A stretch of 64,000 nucleotides of DNA, from NCBI GenBank assembly GCA_963709295.1, contig CAVPVW010000002.1:62001-126000 (forward strand), given 5' to 3'. Below, in pieces: positions 1-8,147 of the stretch (within the stretch, counting starts at the first letter, position 1; each line of letters opens with the position of its first letter). The DNA comes from JBGPQJ01 sp963709295 (GTDB taxonomy: Bacteria; Chloroflexota; Anaerolineae; Anaerolineales; Villigracilaceae). Position numbers and translations under genes: made by a program. Below the pieces are notes generated by a model. The model saw only the letters and a list, made by a program, of their open reading frames with translations, did no database searches and was not told the DNA's origin.

Positions 1-374
1 AATGCGCCTAGGATCTGCCGAGGCAAGGACCCCGGAGCGGAAAGCAGGTAAATTACCGCATATACGATAAGACCTGCAATTGCTGCAACCGCTATCCCTC
101 TGATCGTTTCACGCAGATTGGCAGCCCGATGGACATCGTACAAGTCCACCAAAAGGATAAGCCACCCAAAAGGAAGCAAGTAAAACCAACCCGGCAACCT
201 TTCAAGGACGGATCGAAAAGCAAATTCCAATTGAGCGTCAAGGTAGGCCCAATAATACAAAGCAAGGAGAAAGGAAATAATCGTAACAACCACGTCGCCA
301 GTGAAAAGGATGGCGCGTTGTTCCGAAGGCCGAAGATGTATACGGGTTGGTCGAGTTGTTGAGTCGGATGCCAT
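1..374 (-). CDS. Polyprenyl glycosylphosphotransferase, N-terminal part (runs off window)
   Basis: Reading from ATG at 374 gives 124 residues with no stop before the window edge. A short basic head is followed by hydrophobic segments near residues 24-45, 62-80 and 92-110, with the phrase LLVDLYDVHRA between them. This matches the membrane-anchoring N-terminus of undecaprenyl-phosphate sugar-1-phosphate transferases (WbaP/ExoY-like), which load the first sugar onto the lipid carrier for exopolysaccharide. The catalytic C-terminal domain lies outside the window, so the assignment rests on the membrane part and on the neighbour. The start overlaps the stop of the glycosyltransferase gene as TAATG, which implies translational coupling. 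Another multi-span membrane protein is possible. Confidence 0.6.
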   Translation of the reverse strand, partial: MASDSTTRPTRIHLRPSEQRAILFTGDVVVTIISFLLALYYWAYLDAQLEFAFRSVLERLPGWFYLLPFGWLILLVDLYDVHRAANLRETIRGIAVAAIAGLIVYAVIYLLSAPGSLPRQILGA

Positions 375-1366
375 TACTTTTGAATCAACCCTTTAGCCAT
401 ACTCCATAAAAATCCACTGCCCCACGAAATATGCATGGACGCAATGGATACTGGAACACCAATAACAAGCGCTATTTCTCTCTTTACAATTGCCAATTCC
501 ATACTAATGGCTAATAGTATGAATGAGTATAGCAGGAATTCAATGGTTAATAATCTTCGAAATAATGGAATCCAAACTAGCATCAGACCCAAACATAAAG
601 AGGCAACAAATACCGGGGGGAGCGCTTGCCTCCACCGGATTGTATCGGGATATCGCTTTACCATCCTGTACTTCCAGTATCCATAACGCCAGTACTGCCT
701 TGCCAGTCCACCCAATGTTGGCCGGGAGTAGTAAATTGATCGAATTTCCGGATCGAACCAAATTTTTCCACCGGATTTAAGAATTCGGGAATTAAATTCG
801 TAGTCCTCATTGGTTAATAGTGTTTCGTCGAATCCCCCCAATTTTTCCCAGAGTTCGCGTCGAAATCCTCCGAACGGGACAGTCTCGACGTAGGCAGCTT
901 TTTTTCCGTGCCGATACAGGGCATCTCCCACACCTAAAGGATGTGAGGCGGCCAGAGAGATCGATCGGGCTATCCATGTATCAGAACCTGGCTTAATTTC
1001 CCAAAGACCTCCGACATTATCCGCCACATCAGCTTCGAGCGCAGACACCGTTCGGGTTACGTAATCAGGATATGGATGGGAGTGCGCATCGAGGCGGATT
1101 ATTACCTCATTCGAGGTATTTTCAATGGCCTGATTAAGTGCTGCCGGGATGATTTTCTTTTCATTAACCAACAGGTTTAACCTCAGATCCTGATGCAACC
1201 TGCTCCATTCAGAGACGATTTCCCTTGTTCCATCCGTGGACATTCCGTCCGCGATGACCACTTCCATCAGGTTTCGGGGAAAAGTCTGTGCGTAAATGGC
1301 ATCCAAAAGCAATCGGATGCGCATTTTCTCATTGTAGCATGGGACAATAATGGAAACTGAAAGCAT
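374..1366 (-). CDS. Family 2 glycosyltransferase, ExoA-like, membrane-associated
   Basis: The 330-residue protein opens with a GT-A nucleotide-binding strand (SIIVPCYNE, residues 5-13) and carries ADGMSTDGT near 39-47, an LDAHSHPYPDY segment near 91-101 and the acceptor-site motif NEDYEF near 186. Two or three C-terminal hydrophobic stretches (about 250-325) suggest membrane attachment. The DAH segment resembles succinoglycan ExoA-type enzymes, which add a sugar to a lipid-linked oligosaccharide at the inner membrane face. The next gene is a likely polyprenyl sugar-phosphate transferase and the genes before it encode a two-component system, so an exopolysaccharide role is likely. The exact sugar cannot be read from the sequence. 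Confidence 0.85.
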   Translation of the reverse strand: MLSVSIIVPCYNEKMRIRLLLDAIYAQTFPRNLMEVVIADGMSTDGTREIVSEWSRLHQDLRLNLLVNEKKIIPAALNQAIENTSNEVIIRLDAHSHPYPDYVTRTVSALEADVADNVGGLWEIKPGSDTWIARSISLAASHPLGVGDALYRHGKKAAYVETVPFGGFRRELWEKLGGFDETLLTNEDYEFNSRILKSGGKIWFDPEIRSIYYSRPTLGGLARQYWRYGYWKYRMVKRYPDTIRWRQALPPVFVASLCLGLMLVWIPLFRRLLTIEFLLYSFILLAISMELAIVKREIALVIGVPVSIASMHISWGSGFLWSMAKGLIQK

Positions 1367-1405
1367 TACCCAGCGACTGCCTGACGATTCCCAGGTGATT
1401 TTCCG

Positions 1406-2823
1406 CTAATGCCTTCTACGTTGGTTAATTGTGGAAGCGTCCGGCAAAGCGAGCGGAAGGCGCACCGTGAATGTACTACCCTGCCCTGGTGAACTTTGGG
1501 CGGTAATTGTACCATGATGCATCTGAACAATTTCCCGGACGATGGCCAACCCCAATCCTGCGCTATGATCTTCTCCTCCCTTCCGCGAGGGATCTGCTTG
1601 AAAAAATCTGTCAAAGATAAATGGTAATTGGTCTGGTGAAATCCCCACCCCCGAATCTGTAATGTCTACGCGCATCTGATCGGAATTGTTTTCAGCCCTA
1701 ATTGTGATGGTTCCACCCCCTGGAGTAAATTTCAATGCATTATCAAGCAGGTTTGTAAATACTTGCGAGAGCCTGTCACTGTCGCCATAGATCAATGGAA
1801 GCTTGGGAGATGAAAACTTAAATATTTAATCTGTCGAACAATCGCTTGAGGGGTTAAGCGTTCGAGTAAATGATTAAGTAACAAATTCATATCGACGGAT
1901 TCGTGCTTAAGGTCGAACGTACCTGCATCCATTCTCGCTATTTCGAGTAGATCCACTACCAGCCGATGCATCCGCCCGGATTCATCGAAGATCACTTGAG
2001 CTGCCTTCTTTTCCAATTCCGGAGTTTCCACCGTTCCATCGAGCATTGCCTGGGCAAAACCTTGAATGATGGTGATGGGCGTTTTCAATTCATGGGATAC
2101 ATTGGCAACGAATTGACGCTGGGATTGTTGCGCGGTCTTGATACGGGTGGACATGGCATTAAAACCGCGAATAAGGTCCTGGACTTCGCGCGGTCCTTCA
2201 GGTTTCAAACCACTTGCACTGCCATTTGGCATTTCCCGTGATGCATTCACCACTCGCTGCAATGGATCCCCTACCCATTTGGACAGCCAGTAAGCCAGGA
2301 GTAGTGAAAGCAGGAGGGCGGCGATACCAGCGCCAATGATGGGCAGAAGTAGATCATCACTCAATAAGGTCATCAGTGCGATGTTAGGACGTTGGACAGC
2401 CACCATCAGCCAATAACTATTTTCAAGTTGGCGAAGCATATACAACCATGAAACTCCATCGCTGTCGCGAATTACACTGATCCGTCTTTCTCTGAACAGT
2501 CTTCGGTTCCGAATCTCAACGAACTGCTGCGAACCAGAATCAGCCAGCAACTGACGCGAATCGTCAAAAAGCAGGATTCTGGCTCCTAAAGTTTCATCCT
2601 GTTGGTCAAAATATGTCTGGATGTTCTCAGGTTGTGAATTAATCCATTTTCCCTGCTCTCGAAGGATAATGCTTTGAACCACCAGCAGTCGTGCTGCTTC
2701 CTGGCGAAAAACCAATGGATTTCGAATGATGTATAAAATCAGCACGATGGAAACCACGCCTAAGGCGATGGAAATAACAAGAGCATAACTTAACCATAGA
2801 CGTGAACGGAGTGATGTAAGCAT
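1406..2823 (-). CDS. Sensor histidine kinase (HAMP/HisKA/HATPase), one frame break
   Basis: Membrane sensor kinase of about 472 residues once one frame break is repaired. From ATG at 2823: a membrane segment at 10-32, an extracytoplasmic region of about 125 residues, a second membrane segment near 158-180, HAMP near 181-232, and the H-box FVANVSHELKTP with phospho-acceptor His244. The remainder (N-box NLLDNALKFTPGG, DSGVGIS, FDRFFQAD, GLGLAIV) lies in another frame. The shift falls in a run of four T on the coding strand (positions 1813-1816), where five T would join LSF to SSPKLPLIYGD. A GTG at 2871 is also possible but would overlap the regulator gene by 32 bases. The gene lies 16 bases after the response regulator and presumably phosphorylates it. 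Confidence 0.88.
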
Positions 2824-2839
2824 TTGTGGATTATTGGTT

Positions 2840-3523
2840 TTATTTCTGATTTGCCAGTTTATATCCGACACCTGGGACAGTCTCGATGCGAAGTGAACTT
2901 GCGGACAGCTTTCGCCTTAAGTGACCAATGTGTACATCCACCGTCCGGGTTTGTCCATAATAATCAAACCCCCATGCAAGCTCCAATAATTTCTCCCGGC
3001 TTAACACCCTGCCCCGATTTTCAGCTAAAACAACCAGCAGATCAAATTCCTGAGTTCGCAAAGCGACCGGCGATTCCACTACTCGGACTTCTCTTGCAGC
3101 CGGATCAATCGCTAAATCCCCCACTTGAATAAGCATGGCTTCAGAATTCGGCTTGCGTTCCTTTCTTCTCAGCAGAGCTTTTACTCTCGCCACCAGTTCA
3201 CGAGGGTTGAAGGGTTTTGCCAGGTAATCATCGGCACCCAGCTCGAGACCGATAATTTTGTCGACATCTTCATCGCGCGCCGTCAGCATAATGATCAGGA
3301 TGGGATTATTCTCCGCCCGAAGCCGGCGGCAGACTTCGAATCCGTCCACCTTTGGCAGCATCACGTCAAGAACCATCAGTGCAGGCTTGAGCCTGGCAGT
3401 CGCCTGCATGGCCGTTTCGCCATCTCCGGCTGAATCGACGGCAAACCCTTCACGCTCAAGATACATTCTTGAGAGTTGGACGATGGAAGGTTCGTCATCG
3501 ACTAAAAGGACAAGATCAGGCAT
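2840..3523 (-). CDS. OmpR/PhoB-family response regulator
   Basis: A 227-residue two-domain regulator. The receiver domain (1-120) shows the acidic pair Asp9-Asp10, phospho-acceptor Asp53 in VLDVMLPKVDG, Thr81 and Lys103 in YLAKPFNPREL. The C-terminal winged-helix domain (about 130-225) has the family signature RTQEFDLL and RTVDVHIGHLRRKL. It is expected to be phosphorylated by the adjacent kinase and to bind DNA as a dimer. Its start overlaps the end of ridA by 8 bases and the kinase follows directly, so the three genes are probably co-transcribed. Targets are unknown; the glycan genes downstream are candidates. Confidence 0.95.
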   Translation of the reverse strand: MPDLVLLVDDEPSIVQLSRMYLEREGFAVDSAGDGETAMQATARLKPALMVLDVMLPKVDGFEVCRRLRAENNPILIIMLTARDEDVDKIIGLELGADDYLAKPFNPRELVARVKALLRRKERKPNSEAMLIQVGDLAIDPAAREVRVVESPVALRTQEFDLLVVLAENRGRVLSREKLLELAWGFDYYGQTRTVDVHIGHLRRKLSASSLRIETVPGVGYKLANQK

Positions 3524-3905
3524 GTTCCCGGAGGGTGGCCACTGCTTCTATTTCGACTGCCCCGCCTTTGGGTAAACCGGCGACGGCAATGGTCGATCGG
3601 GCTGGAGGTTGTTGGTTGAAAAATTCTCCGTAAATTGCATTCATTTTTACGAAATCGGCCATGTCCCTGAGGAATACCGTCGTCTTTACGACATCACCCA
3701 GGCTGGAGCCAGAGGCTTCGAGCACATTCTTCAAATTGGTCAGAACCTGTCGGGTCTCGGCTTCTATCCCTCCCGGAACAATTTCACCTGTCGCAGGATC
3801 AAGCCCTATTTGCCCGGCGGTATATACCATTTGCCCCGTTTGAACTGCAACGGAGTAGGGACCAATCGCTTTTGGAGCTTTATCAGAGACCACAATTTTT
3901 TTCAT
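3516..3905 (-). CDS. ridA: RidA/YjgF-family enamine/imine deaminase
   Basis: A 129-residue protein of normal family length. RidA hydrolyses reactive 2-aminoacrylate and related imines produced by PLP enzymes. Typical stretches are APKAIGPYSVAVQ at the N-terminus, TAGQIGLDPATGE near 30, and PPARSTIAVAGLPKGG followed by VEIEAVA at the C-terminus; the Arg in PPARST is the conserved carboxylate-binding residue. ATG at 3905 was chosen because GAGGTG lies a few bases upstream; an in-frame start six codons earlier has no such site. It is the first gene of the run into the two-component genes and overlaps the regulator by 8 bases. Confidence 0.93.
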   Translation of the reverse strand: MKKIVVSDKAPKAIGPYSVAVQTGQMVYTAGQIGLDPATGEIVPGGIEAETRQVLTNLKNVLEASGSSLGDVVKTTVFLRDMADFVKMNAIYGEFFNQQPPARSTIAVAGLPKGGAVEIEAVATLREHA

Positions 3906-3970
3906 TTTCACCTCGATTTGCAAGATTTCAATAATTTTAAAGCATAAAGGGAGTTAAATGTGATGGTTCT

Positions 3971-4011
3971 GTGTCAAAAAGGGAGACACGGCCGAAGTCG
4001 CGTCTCCCTTT
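3971..4011 (-). terminator. Intrinsic terminator after the secreted helical protein gene
   Basis: An arm AAAGGGAGAC (3978-3987) pairs with GTCTCCCTTT (4002-4011). On the minus strand the stem is followed by TTTTTGACAC. It sits just after the stop of the 4034-4597 gene and before ridA. Confidence 0.85.
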
Positions 4012-4033
4012 TCTTTATGTCATGCCAATTAGG

Positions 4034-4597
4034 TTATTCAATGGGCGCAGGTAAAGGGGTGTCATTCGATGTGGATGGCCGCGGAGGTTTATTGTCCTTC
4101 CAAAACGCCTTGATCGCCGCGGCCAAGGCTTTGCCTTTTCCCAAATGAGCCTGTCTGCCTTCCTGAAGAGCTGAACCTGCATCTTTTACGGTCTGAGCAG
4201 CGGCCTCTCTGTCAATGACCTTCCCATTGGCATCAAAACCATTATGTGCCGAAATGATTACCCCGGCACGATCGTGCGCTGCCTGGACCACAGGGAGACT
4301 GCTCTTAAAGCTCTCCAGCAGAGATCGGAGGGAAGAAGTATCCAGACCTCTCTGCTCGGCCTTGCTGATAAACGTCTCAGCTTTGGCGATGTACTCATCG
4401 GTTTTACCCAGGAATTCTCCCTGCTTTTCATACCAATCTTGCACCCGTTGAAAAGCTTTTTCCAAACGCGCATCGGCATCCTTACCTCGGTCGGGGTTGG
4501 GATCCTCTCCGACCGGGGCAGCTAAGACGCTCATCGCTGGCATAACCGAAACAATTATCAAAACAACCAAAGCAGCAAGCAAGAATTTTCTACTCAT
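4034..4597 (-). CDS. Secreted alpha-helical protein, function unknown
   Basis: The 187-residue product begins with a classic signal peptide (MSRKFLLAALVVLIIVSV, Ala-rich cut site near 25-27). The mature part is highly charged and predicted helical or coiled-coil (residues 40-160: DARLEKAFQRVQDWYEKQ and similar), followed by a Pro-rich tail. I do not recognise a family. Export to the cell surface or periphery is likely. The start is supported by GGAGGAAAT directly upstream, and the gene is bounded by its own terminator, so it is probably monocistronic. A structural or metal-stress role is conceivable but has no direct support. Confidence 0.75.
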   Translation of the reverse strand: MSRKFLLAALVVLIIVSVMPAMSVLAAPVGEDPNPDRGKDADARLEKAFQRVQDWYEKQGEFLGKTDEYIAKAETFISKAEQRGLDTSSLRSLLESFKSSLPVVQAAHDRAGVIISAHNGFDANGKVIDREAAAQTVKDAGSALQEGRQAHLGKGKALAAAIKAFWKDNKPPRPSTSNDTPLPAPIE

Positions 4598-4746
4598 ATT
4601 TCCTCCATTTTTGTCTGAAAGTTTTTGCCGACACCATGAATTCTATCCAGCGGCGGTAATATGGTGATGATATGAATGTAATTTATTTGTAAACTATCAG
4701 GTTTCTTCTCAGGTGATGGGAGGAAATCAGATAACCGGGGGGCTTC

Positions 4747-4775
4747 TTGACAAACCCCCAGTGTGCGAGTAAAAT
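4747..4775 (+). promoter_or_regulatory. Sigma-70 type promoter of the tRNA cluster
   Basis: TTGACA at 4747-4752, a 17-base spacer, then TAAAAT at 4770-4775. It lies 32 bases before tRNA-Phe and points into the three-tRNA run. Confidence 0.8.
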
Positions 4776-4807
4776 CACGCACGCTTAACAATCAAAGGTA
4801 TCTACCC

Positions 4808-4880
4808 GCCGAGATAGCTCAGTTGGTAGAGCACGCGACTGAAAATCGCGGTGTCGTCAGTTCGATTTTGACTCTCGGCA
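4808..4880 (+). tRNA. tRNA-Phe (GAA)
   Basis: A 73-base cloverleaf. Acceptor arms GCCGAGA and TCTCGGC pair fully. The D arm is GCTC/GAGC. The anticodon stem CGCGA/TCGCG encloses loop CTGAAAA with anticodon GAA. The T loop is TTCGATT. The discriminator is A and CCA is not encoded. Confidence 0.97.
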
Positions 4881-4903
4881 CTCTCGGCTGATGGATAGCC
4901 GGA

Positions 4904-4977
<74 letters not shown>

Positions 4978-5062
4978 CAAATTGCCTCCACCCCAATTGG
5001 AAAGCTGATTGAAAATTGAGGATTGTGTTAACAATCGGCAATCTCAATCAGCATTTCATTTA

Positions 5063-5136
5063 GGCGTCGTGGCCAAGTGGTAAGGCAAGGGTCTGCAAAA
5101 CCCTCATCAGGGGTTCGAATCCCCTCGACGCCTCCA
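5063..5136 (+). tRNA. tRNA-Cys (GCA) with encoded CCA
   Basis: Acceptor arms GGCGTCG and CGACGCC pair fully. The anticodon stem AGGGT/ACCCT encloses CTGCAAA (anticodon GCA). The T arm is GGGG-TTCGAAT-CCCC. Discriminator T at 5133 is followed by CCA at 5134-5136, unlike the two tRNAs before it. Confidence 0.97.
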
Positions 5137-5143
5137 GGCGGAT

Positions 5144-5178
5144 AAAAGACTTGATAATAAAATCAAGTCTTTTTTTTA
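5144..5178 (+). terminator. Intrinsic terminator after the tRNA cluster, possibly bidirectional
   Basis: AAAAGACTTGAT (5144-5155) pairs with ATCAAGTCTTTT (5162-5173) around a six-base loop, followed by more T. The mirrored T/A flanks could also stop transcription from the minus-strand gene at 5243-6316. Confidence 0.9.
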
Positions 5179-5242
5179 ATTTTCTTTTTGCCTTCAACTG
5201 GCTTTTTATCACAGTTATGCCTAGCGGATTGGTGGATTTTGG

Positions 5243-6316
5243 CTATTCTATAGGCAGGATAATCGGAGGGAGTTTTGTTTTTGTTATCCGATCGCTTGAC
5301 CAGTTACCTGGAGGTGCCATAGTTAATGCACACAATGCCAATAAAGTACTGTCATAGTTCACTCGCCAGCCGGCGAAATCGGACCAGGCCTGATCCCGAT
5401 CCCTGACAATGGGAACACCTTCTGAGGTCAATTGATCGATGGCCTCATCGAATTCCTCACGGGAGACACTGATTTTTTCATGGGGATATTTCGGATCGAC
5501 CGGATATGGGAGATTAAAATAATGACAAATACGTCGAAAAGCCAAAAATCCTGCCCTAATGCATAAAGCCGCCTCAGCTGTTTTGGGAATATCAACCGCT
5601 GCCAAAGTAAATGAAGCAGAATCGAGGACTGCTCCCGCTGCGACGACCCACGAATTTTCAGGGCGTGGGGATCGAAAAAAAACCAAAGCCGGAAGAACCG
5701 TATGAGTCTCCTCAAGATCGGAAAACCAAAATTCCCACGTTCCCCAGTAATCTCGCAAACCATCCAATCCGTGGATCCGATGGTAACGAATGATCATCTC
5801 CGTTGCTGAAGGAGGGTTTCCAGCACGCACTTCAAGCATGTTGACCGCCTGCTCACGGCGGGAAAAAGCTGAATACATTGTGGGGAGGTAGGAAATCAAC
5901 AGGGCCACAAGAATCAATCCCAAAGTTGCTTCTGAAAACACCAACAAATTTGTTAATAAACCATCTGCTTCGAACAAGCCCAGAGTAAGCAACGAAGATC
6001 CGCTTAATTTAAAGGCTTCAGCCCAATTCATATCACTGATCGCCCAATACATGGCAGCATACCCGATGGATACTAAAACATACCAGGTGGGAAGGAGTAG
6101 CATAAGACCAATCGGGGCGTAGTATGCCATGATTGCGTCACGTCTGCGATAGTCGTTGATGAAATGCAATGGAATTTCAAATAATCGCCGAAGCAAGCCA
6201 AATACCAACCGATTTAATTGACTCCGGGCTGCTCGAGGCAATACAAAGGTGGATAAAGCTGAGAACACTGTCCCTAAGACAAGCCCAAGTCCCAGTGAGA
6301 AAACCAATATCTGCAT
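5243..6316 (-). CDS. Ion-channel-like membrane protein with unusual pore loop
   Basis: A 357-residue protein with hydrophobic segments near 5-27, 68-93 and 121-147. Between the last two is a re-entrant-like stretch, SGSSLLTLGLFEAD (residues 105-118), in the position where two-helix potassium channels have TVGYGD. The segment after it (SEATLGLILVALLISYLP, then a RRE turn near 153) resembles the inner helix and exit of an Ion_trans_2 pore. The cytoplasmic remainder of about 200 residues is soluble and of unknown type, ending in a hydrophobic Pro-rich tail. Selective potassium conduction cannot be claimed because the filter residues differ. It stands between the tRNA terminator and the C45 gene. 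Confidence 0.55.
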   Translation of the reverse strand: MQILVFSLGLGLVLGTVFSALSTFVLPRAARSQLNRLVFGLLRRLFEIPLHFINDYRRRDAIMAYYAPIGLMLLLPTWYVLVSIGYAAMYWAISDMNWAEAFKLSGSSLLTLGLFEADGLLTNLLVFSEATLGLILVALLISYLPTMYSAFSRREQAVNMLEVRAGNPPSATEMIIRYHRIHGLDGLRDYWGTWEFWFSDLEETHTVLPALVFFRSPRPENSWVVAAGAVLDSASFTLAAVDIPKTAEAALCIRAGFLAFRRICHYFNLPYPVDPKYPHEKISVSREEFDEAIDQLTSEGVPIVRDRDQAWSDFAGWRVNYDSTLLALCALTMAPPGNWSSDRITKTKLPPIILPIE

Positions 6317-6396
6317 ATTTGATCATCCGCGTATCTGAAATAATTCCAAGAGGATAAGCTCCAATTTGAAATCAAGAAGACTGGATAAGATCCAGA

Positions 6397-7489
6397 CTAT
6401 GCATCCAGGTAATATGTGTGATACACATTTTCACAAGGATTTCCCCAGGCGATATGCATTGCGCGTGCGGTCAAATCGATGATCAATGCACAAATCGTCT
6501 TTTCCCGATCCGCTGGGTGTTCCACGCTCTCATCATGATTGCAGATGGCATGGGGGAAATTGATATGGTCCCGTTGAATGGCTTGCAGGCTTTTTATGGA
6601 GTGCTGGTGGGTTTCAGCCAGCAGCCGAACTGCACGGTAATAGCGAATTCGCTTGGCAACAAGTTCATCAGGTTCGTCCTCGATGGCAGCCATTCTCGGG
6701 TCGACATAATAATTAGTGTGAGCCAGCCAGCCATCGTCTCCATATAAAAGGGCAAAGCGCCGGGCAGACGCTTCCACTGAGTATATTTCACCGCTTTCGT
6801 GAACAATAAAGTGATTGTAGCCGGCTGCCCGTTGTGGAATAAGCGCTCTGCTGATCGCATCTGAAGGGGATTTGGCAGCCAATACTCCCCTGGCAACAAT
6901 CAGGCGAGGAACGCCAATACGCGTGTCGTTGGGATAAACCGAATCACATCCCTGAGCGATACCATGAGCATTGAGTCCGACTGCTACGGGATAACCCCCA
7001 TAGGTCATGGCAAGAAATGGAGGTTCGTTTACAGGTTCAGCATGGACAATGAACACATCGAGTTCTTCTTCCGGGGTCCAATCCTCATTGTGTGCAAGAA
7101 GAACATGACCGTCGTTCGTTCGGTCACTGTTTACAGCCATACTGGTACATTTTCCAAGGTGAAGAGCGTCGGAGGTCACAGCCTCCATGGACACCAAAAC
7201 GCTCATGTCCTCAAAGGAAATTCCCGCCCCCTCCGCCATGCCCATCATTTCATCAACATACTGCGGGTATCGTTCCTGTGCAAAAGGGATATATTTTCGG
7301 CTCTGGATGGTGGCACCGTGCCAATCCAAACCAATATAATCGTAAGTAGCGGCGATCATAGCATGTGCATTTTCAACGCAATGTTGAATTTGCCTTGAAC
7401 AAGCCTCGCCAATCTGCCGTCCAATCTCACGATGCGAACCTTTTACCTTTAATAAACGGGACCGGATCTGTGTGTTTAATGGTTGGCAT
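6397..7489 (-). CDS. C45-family autoproteolytic acyltransferase/hydrolase, probable frame break near start
   Basis: Related to acyl-CoA:6-aminopenicillanate acyltransferases, Ntn-hydrolases that cleave themselves before a Cys which becomes the nucleophile. Visible marks: KVKGSHREIGRQIGEA near the N-terminus, GKC-TSMAVN (nucleophile Cys114 in corrected numbering), LLAHNEDW, and a late HTNYY segment. The main frame is open upstream to a TTG at 7536, but a strong promoter lies over that stretch, so translation cannot begin there. ATG at 7489 reads MPTIKHTDPVPF in another frame, and removing one base at 7451-7460 (GTTTATT) gives VPLLKVKGSHREIG and a 363-residue protein. The natural substrate is unknown; bacterial members probably act on N-acyl or peptide amides. 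Confidence 0.78.
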
Positions 7490-7521
7490 TTACATCCCTG
7501 ATCGAAGAACCTCTCGATGAG

Positions 7522-7550
7522 ATAATAGCCTTTCAATGGATTGTTGTCAA
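7522..7550 (-). promoter_or_regulatory. Strong sigma-70 type promoter of the C45 gene
   Basis: On the minus strand TTGACA (7545-7550), a 17-base spacer and TATTAT (7522-7527). Initiation is expected near 7515, inside the longest open frame, which argues for the later start codon. Confidence 0.75.
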
Positions 7551-7609
7551 GAATGATCCGTGTATCCCATTAAATCAGTAATGGAAATTATGCTATCCCT
7601 AATTGAGAA

Positions 7610-7618
7610 TGCTATAAT
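7610..7618 (+). promoter_or_regulatory. Extended -10 promoter of the receiver gene
   Basis: TGCTATAAT, an extended -10 element, lies 68 bases before the ATG at 7686. No good -35 is visible, as is usual with an extended -10. Confidence 0.6.
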
Positions 7619-7685
7619 GTTGTTAATTCTGTGAATTAGCCAATATTAAATTCTGGAATATTTTTCATTGATAAGGATTCATATT

Positions 7686-8126
7686 ATGAATTCCAACCAA
7701 AGTACCCAGAATAAATTACTTCTTGTCGAAGATAATCCGATGGATGTCGATTTAACGAAGCGAGCCTTTGCCATGAACAAGCTACCCGTCACCATTGAAG
7801 TAGCCAGTGATGGCGAAGAAGCCATTGGCTATATAAAAAAGTGGGAGGATGGCTTACCTGTCCCAAAAGTAATCCTTTTGGATCTAAAACTTCCAAAAAT
7901 TGGAGGGCTACAGGTGCTAAGAACATTTAAACTGCACTCCATTTACCAGCATATTCCCGTGGTTGTTCTAACTTCTTCCTCGGAAGAGAGGGACGTGTAC
8001 ACCGCCTATGATTATGGGGCAAACTCATACATCGTCAAGGAAATCGATTTCGACAAATTTCTCGACATTGCTGTTTATATCGAAAATTATTGGTGCCGAT
8101 TGAATATCCTGCCAAGGCAATCGTAG
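7686..8126 (+). CDS. Single-domain response regulator, Rcp1-like
   Basis: A 146-residue stand-alone receiver. Acidic residues lie in LLVEDNPMD; phospho-acceptor Asp66 is in LLDLKLPKIGG, Thr96 in VVVLTSSSEE, and Lys118 in NSYIVKEIDFDKF. The asymmetric loop NSYIVK and the length match the Rcp1 class, which pairs with phytochrome-like or hybrid kinases. ATG at 7686 has AAGGA eight bases upstream; an in-frame TTG at 7668 has none. It lies 21 bases before the large multi-receiver protein and probably shares its transcript, so it may be a phosphate shuttle or sink for the same unknown kinase. Confidence 0.92.
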   Translation: MNSNQSTQNKLLLVEDNPMDVDLTKRAFAMNKLPVTIEVASDGEEAIGYIKKWEDGLPVPKVILLDLKLPKIGGLQVLRTFKLHSIYQHIPVVVLTSSSEERDVYTAYDYGANSYIVKEIDFDKFLDIAVYIENYWCRLNILPRQS

Positions 8127-8147
8127 GTAAATGTCAATTTCGGAGTA

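Noticed and set aside
1792..1830. Programmed -1 frameshift in the histidine kinase
   Set aside because: There is no canonical slippery heptamer or downstream structure, and many similar breaks occur in unrelated genes nearby.
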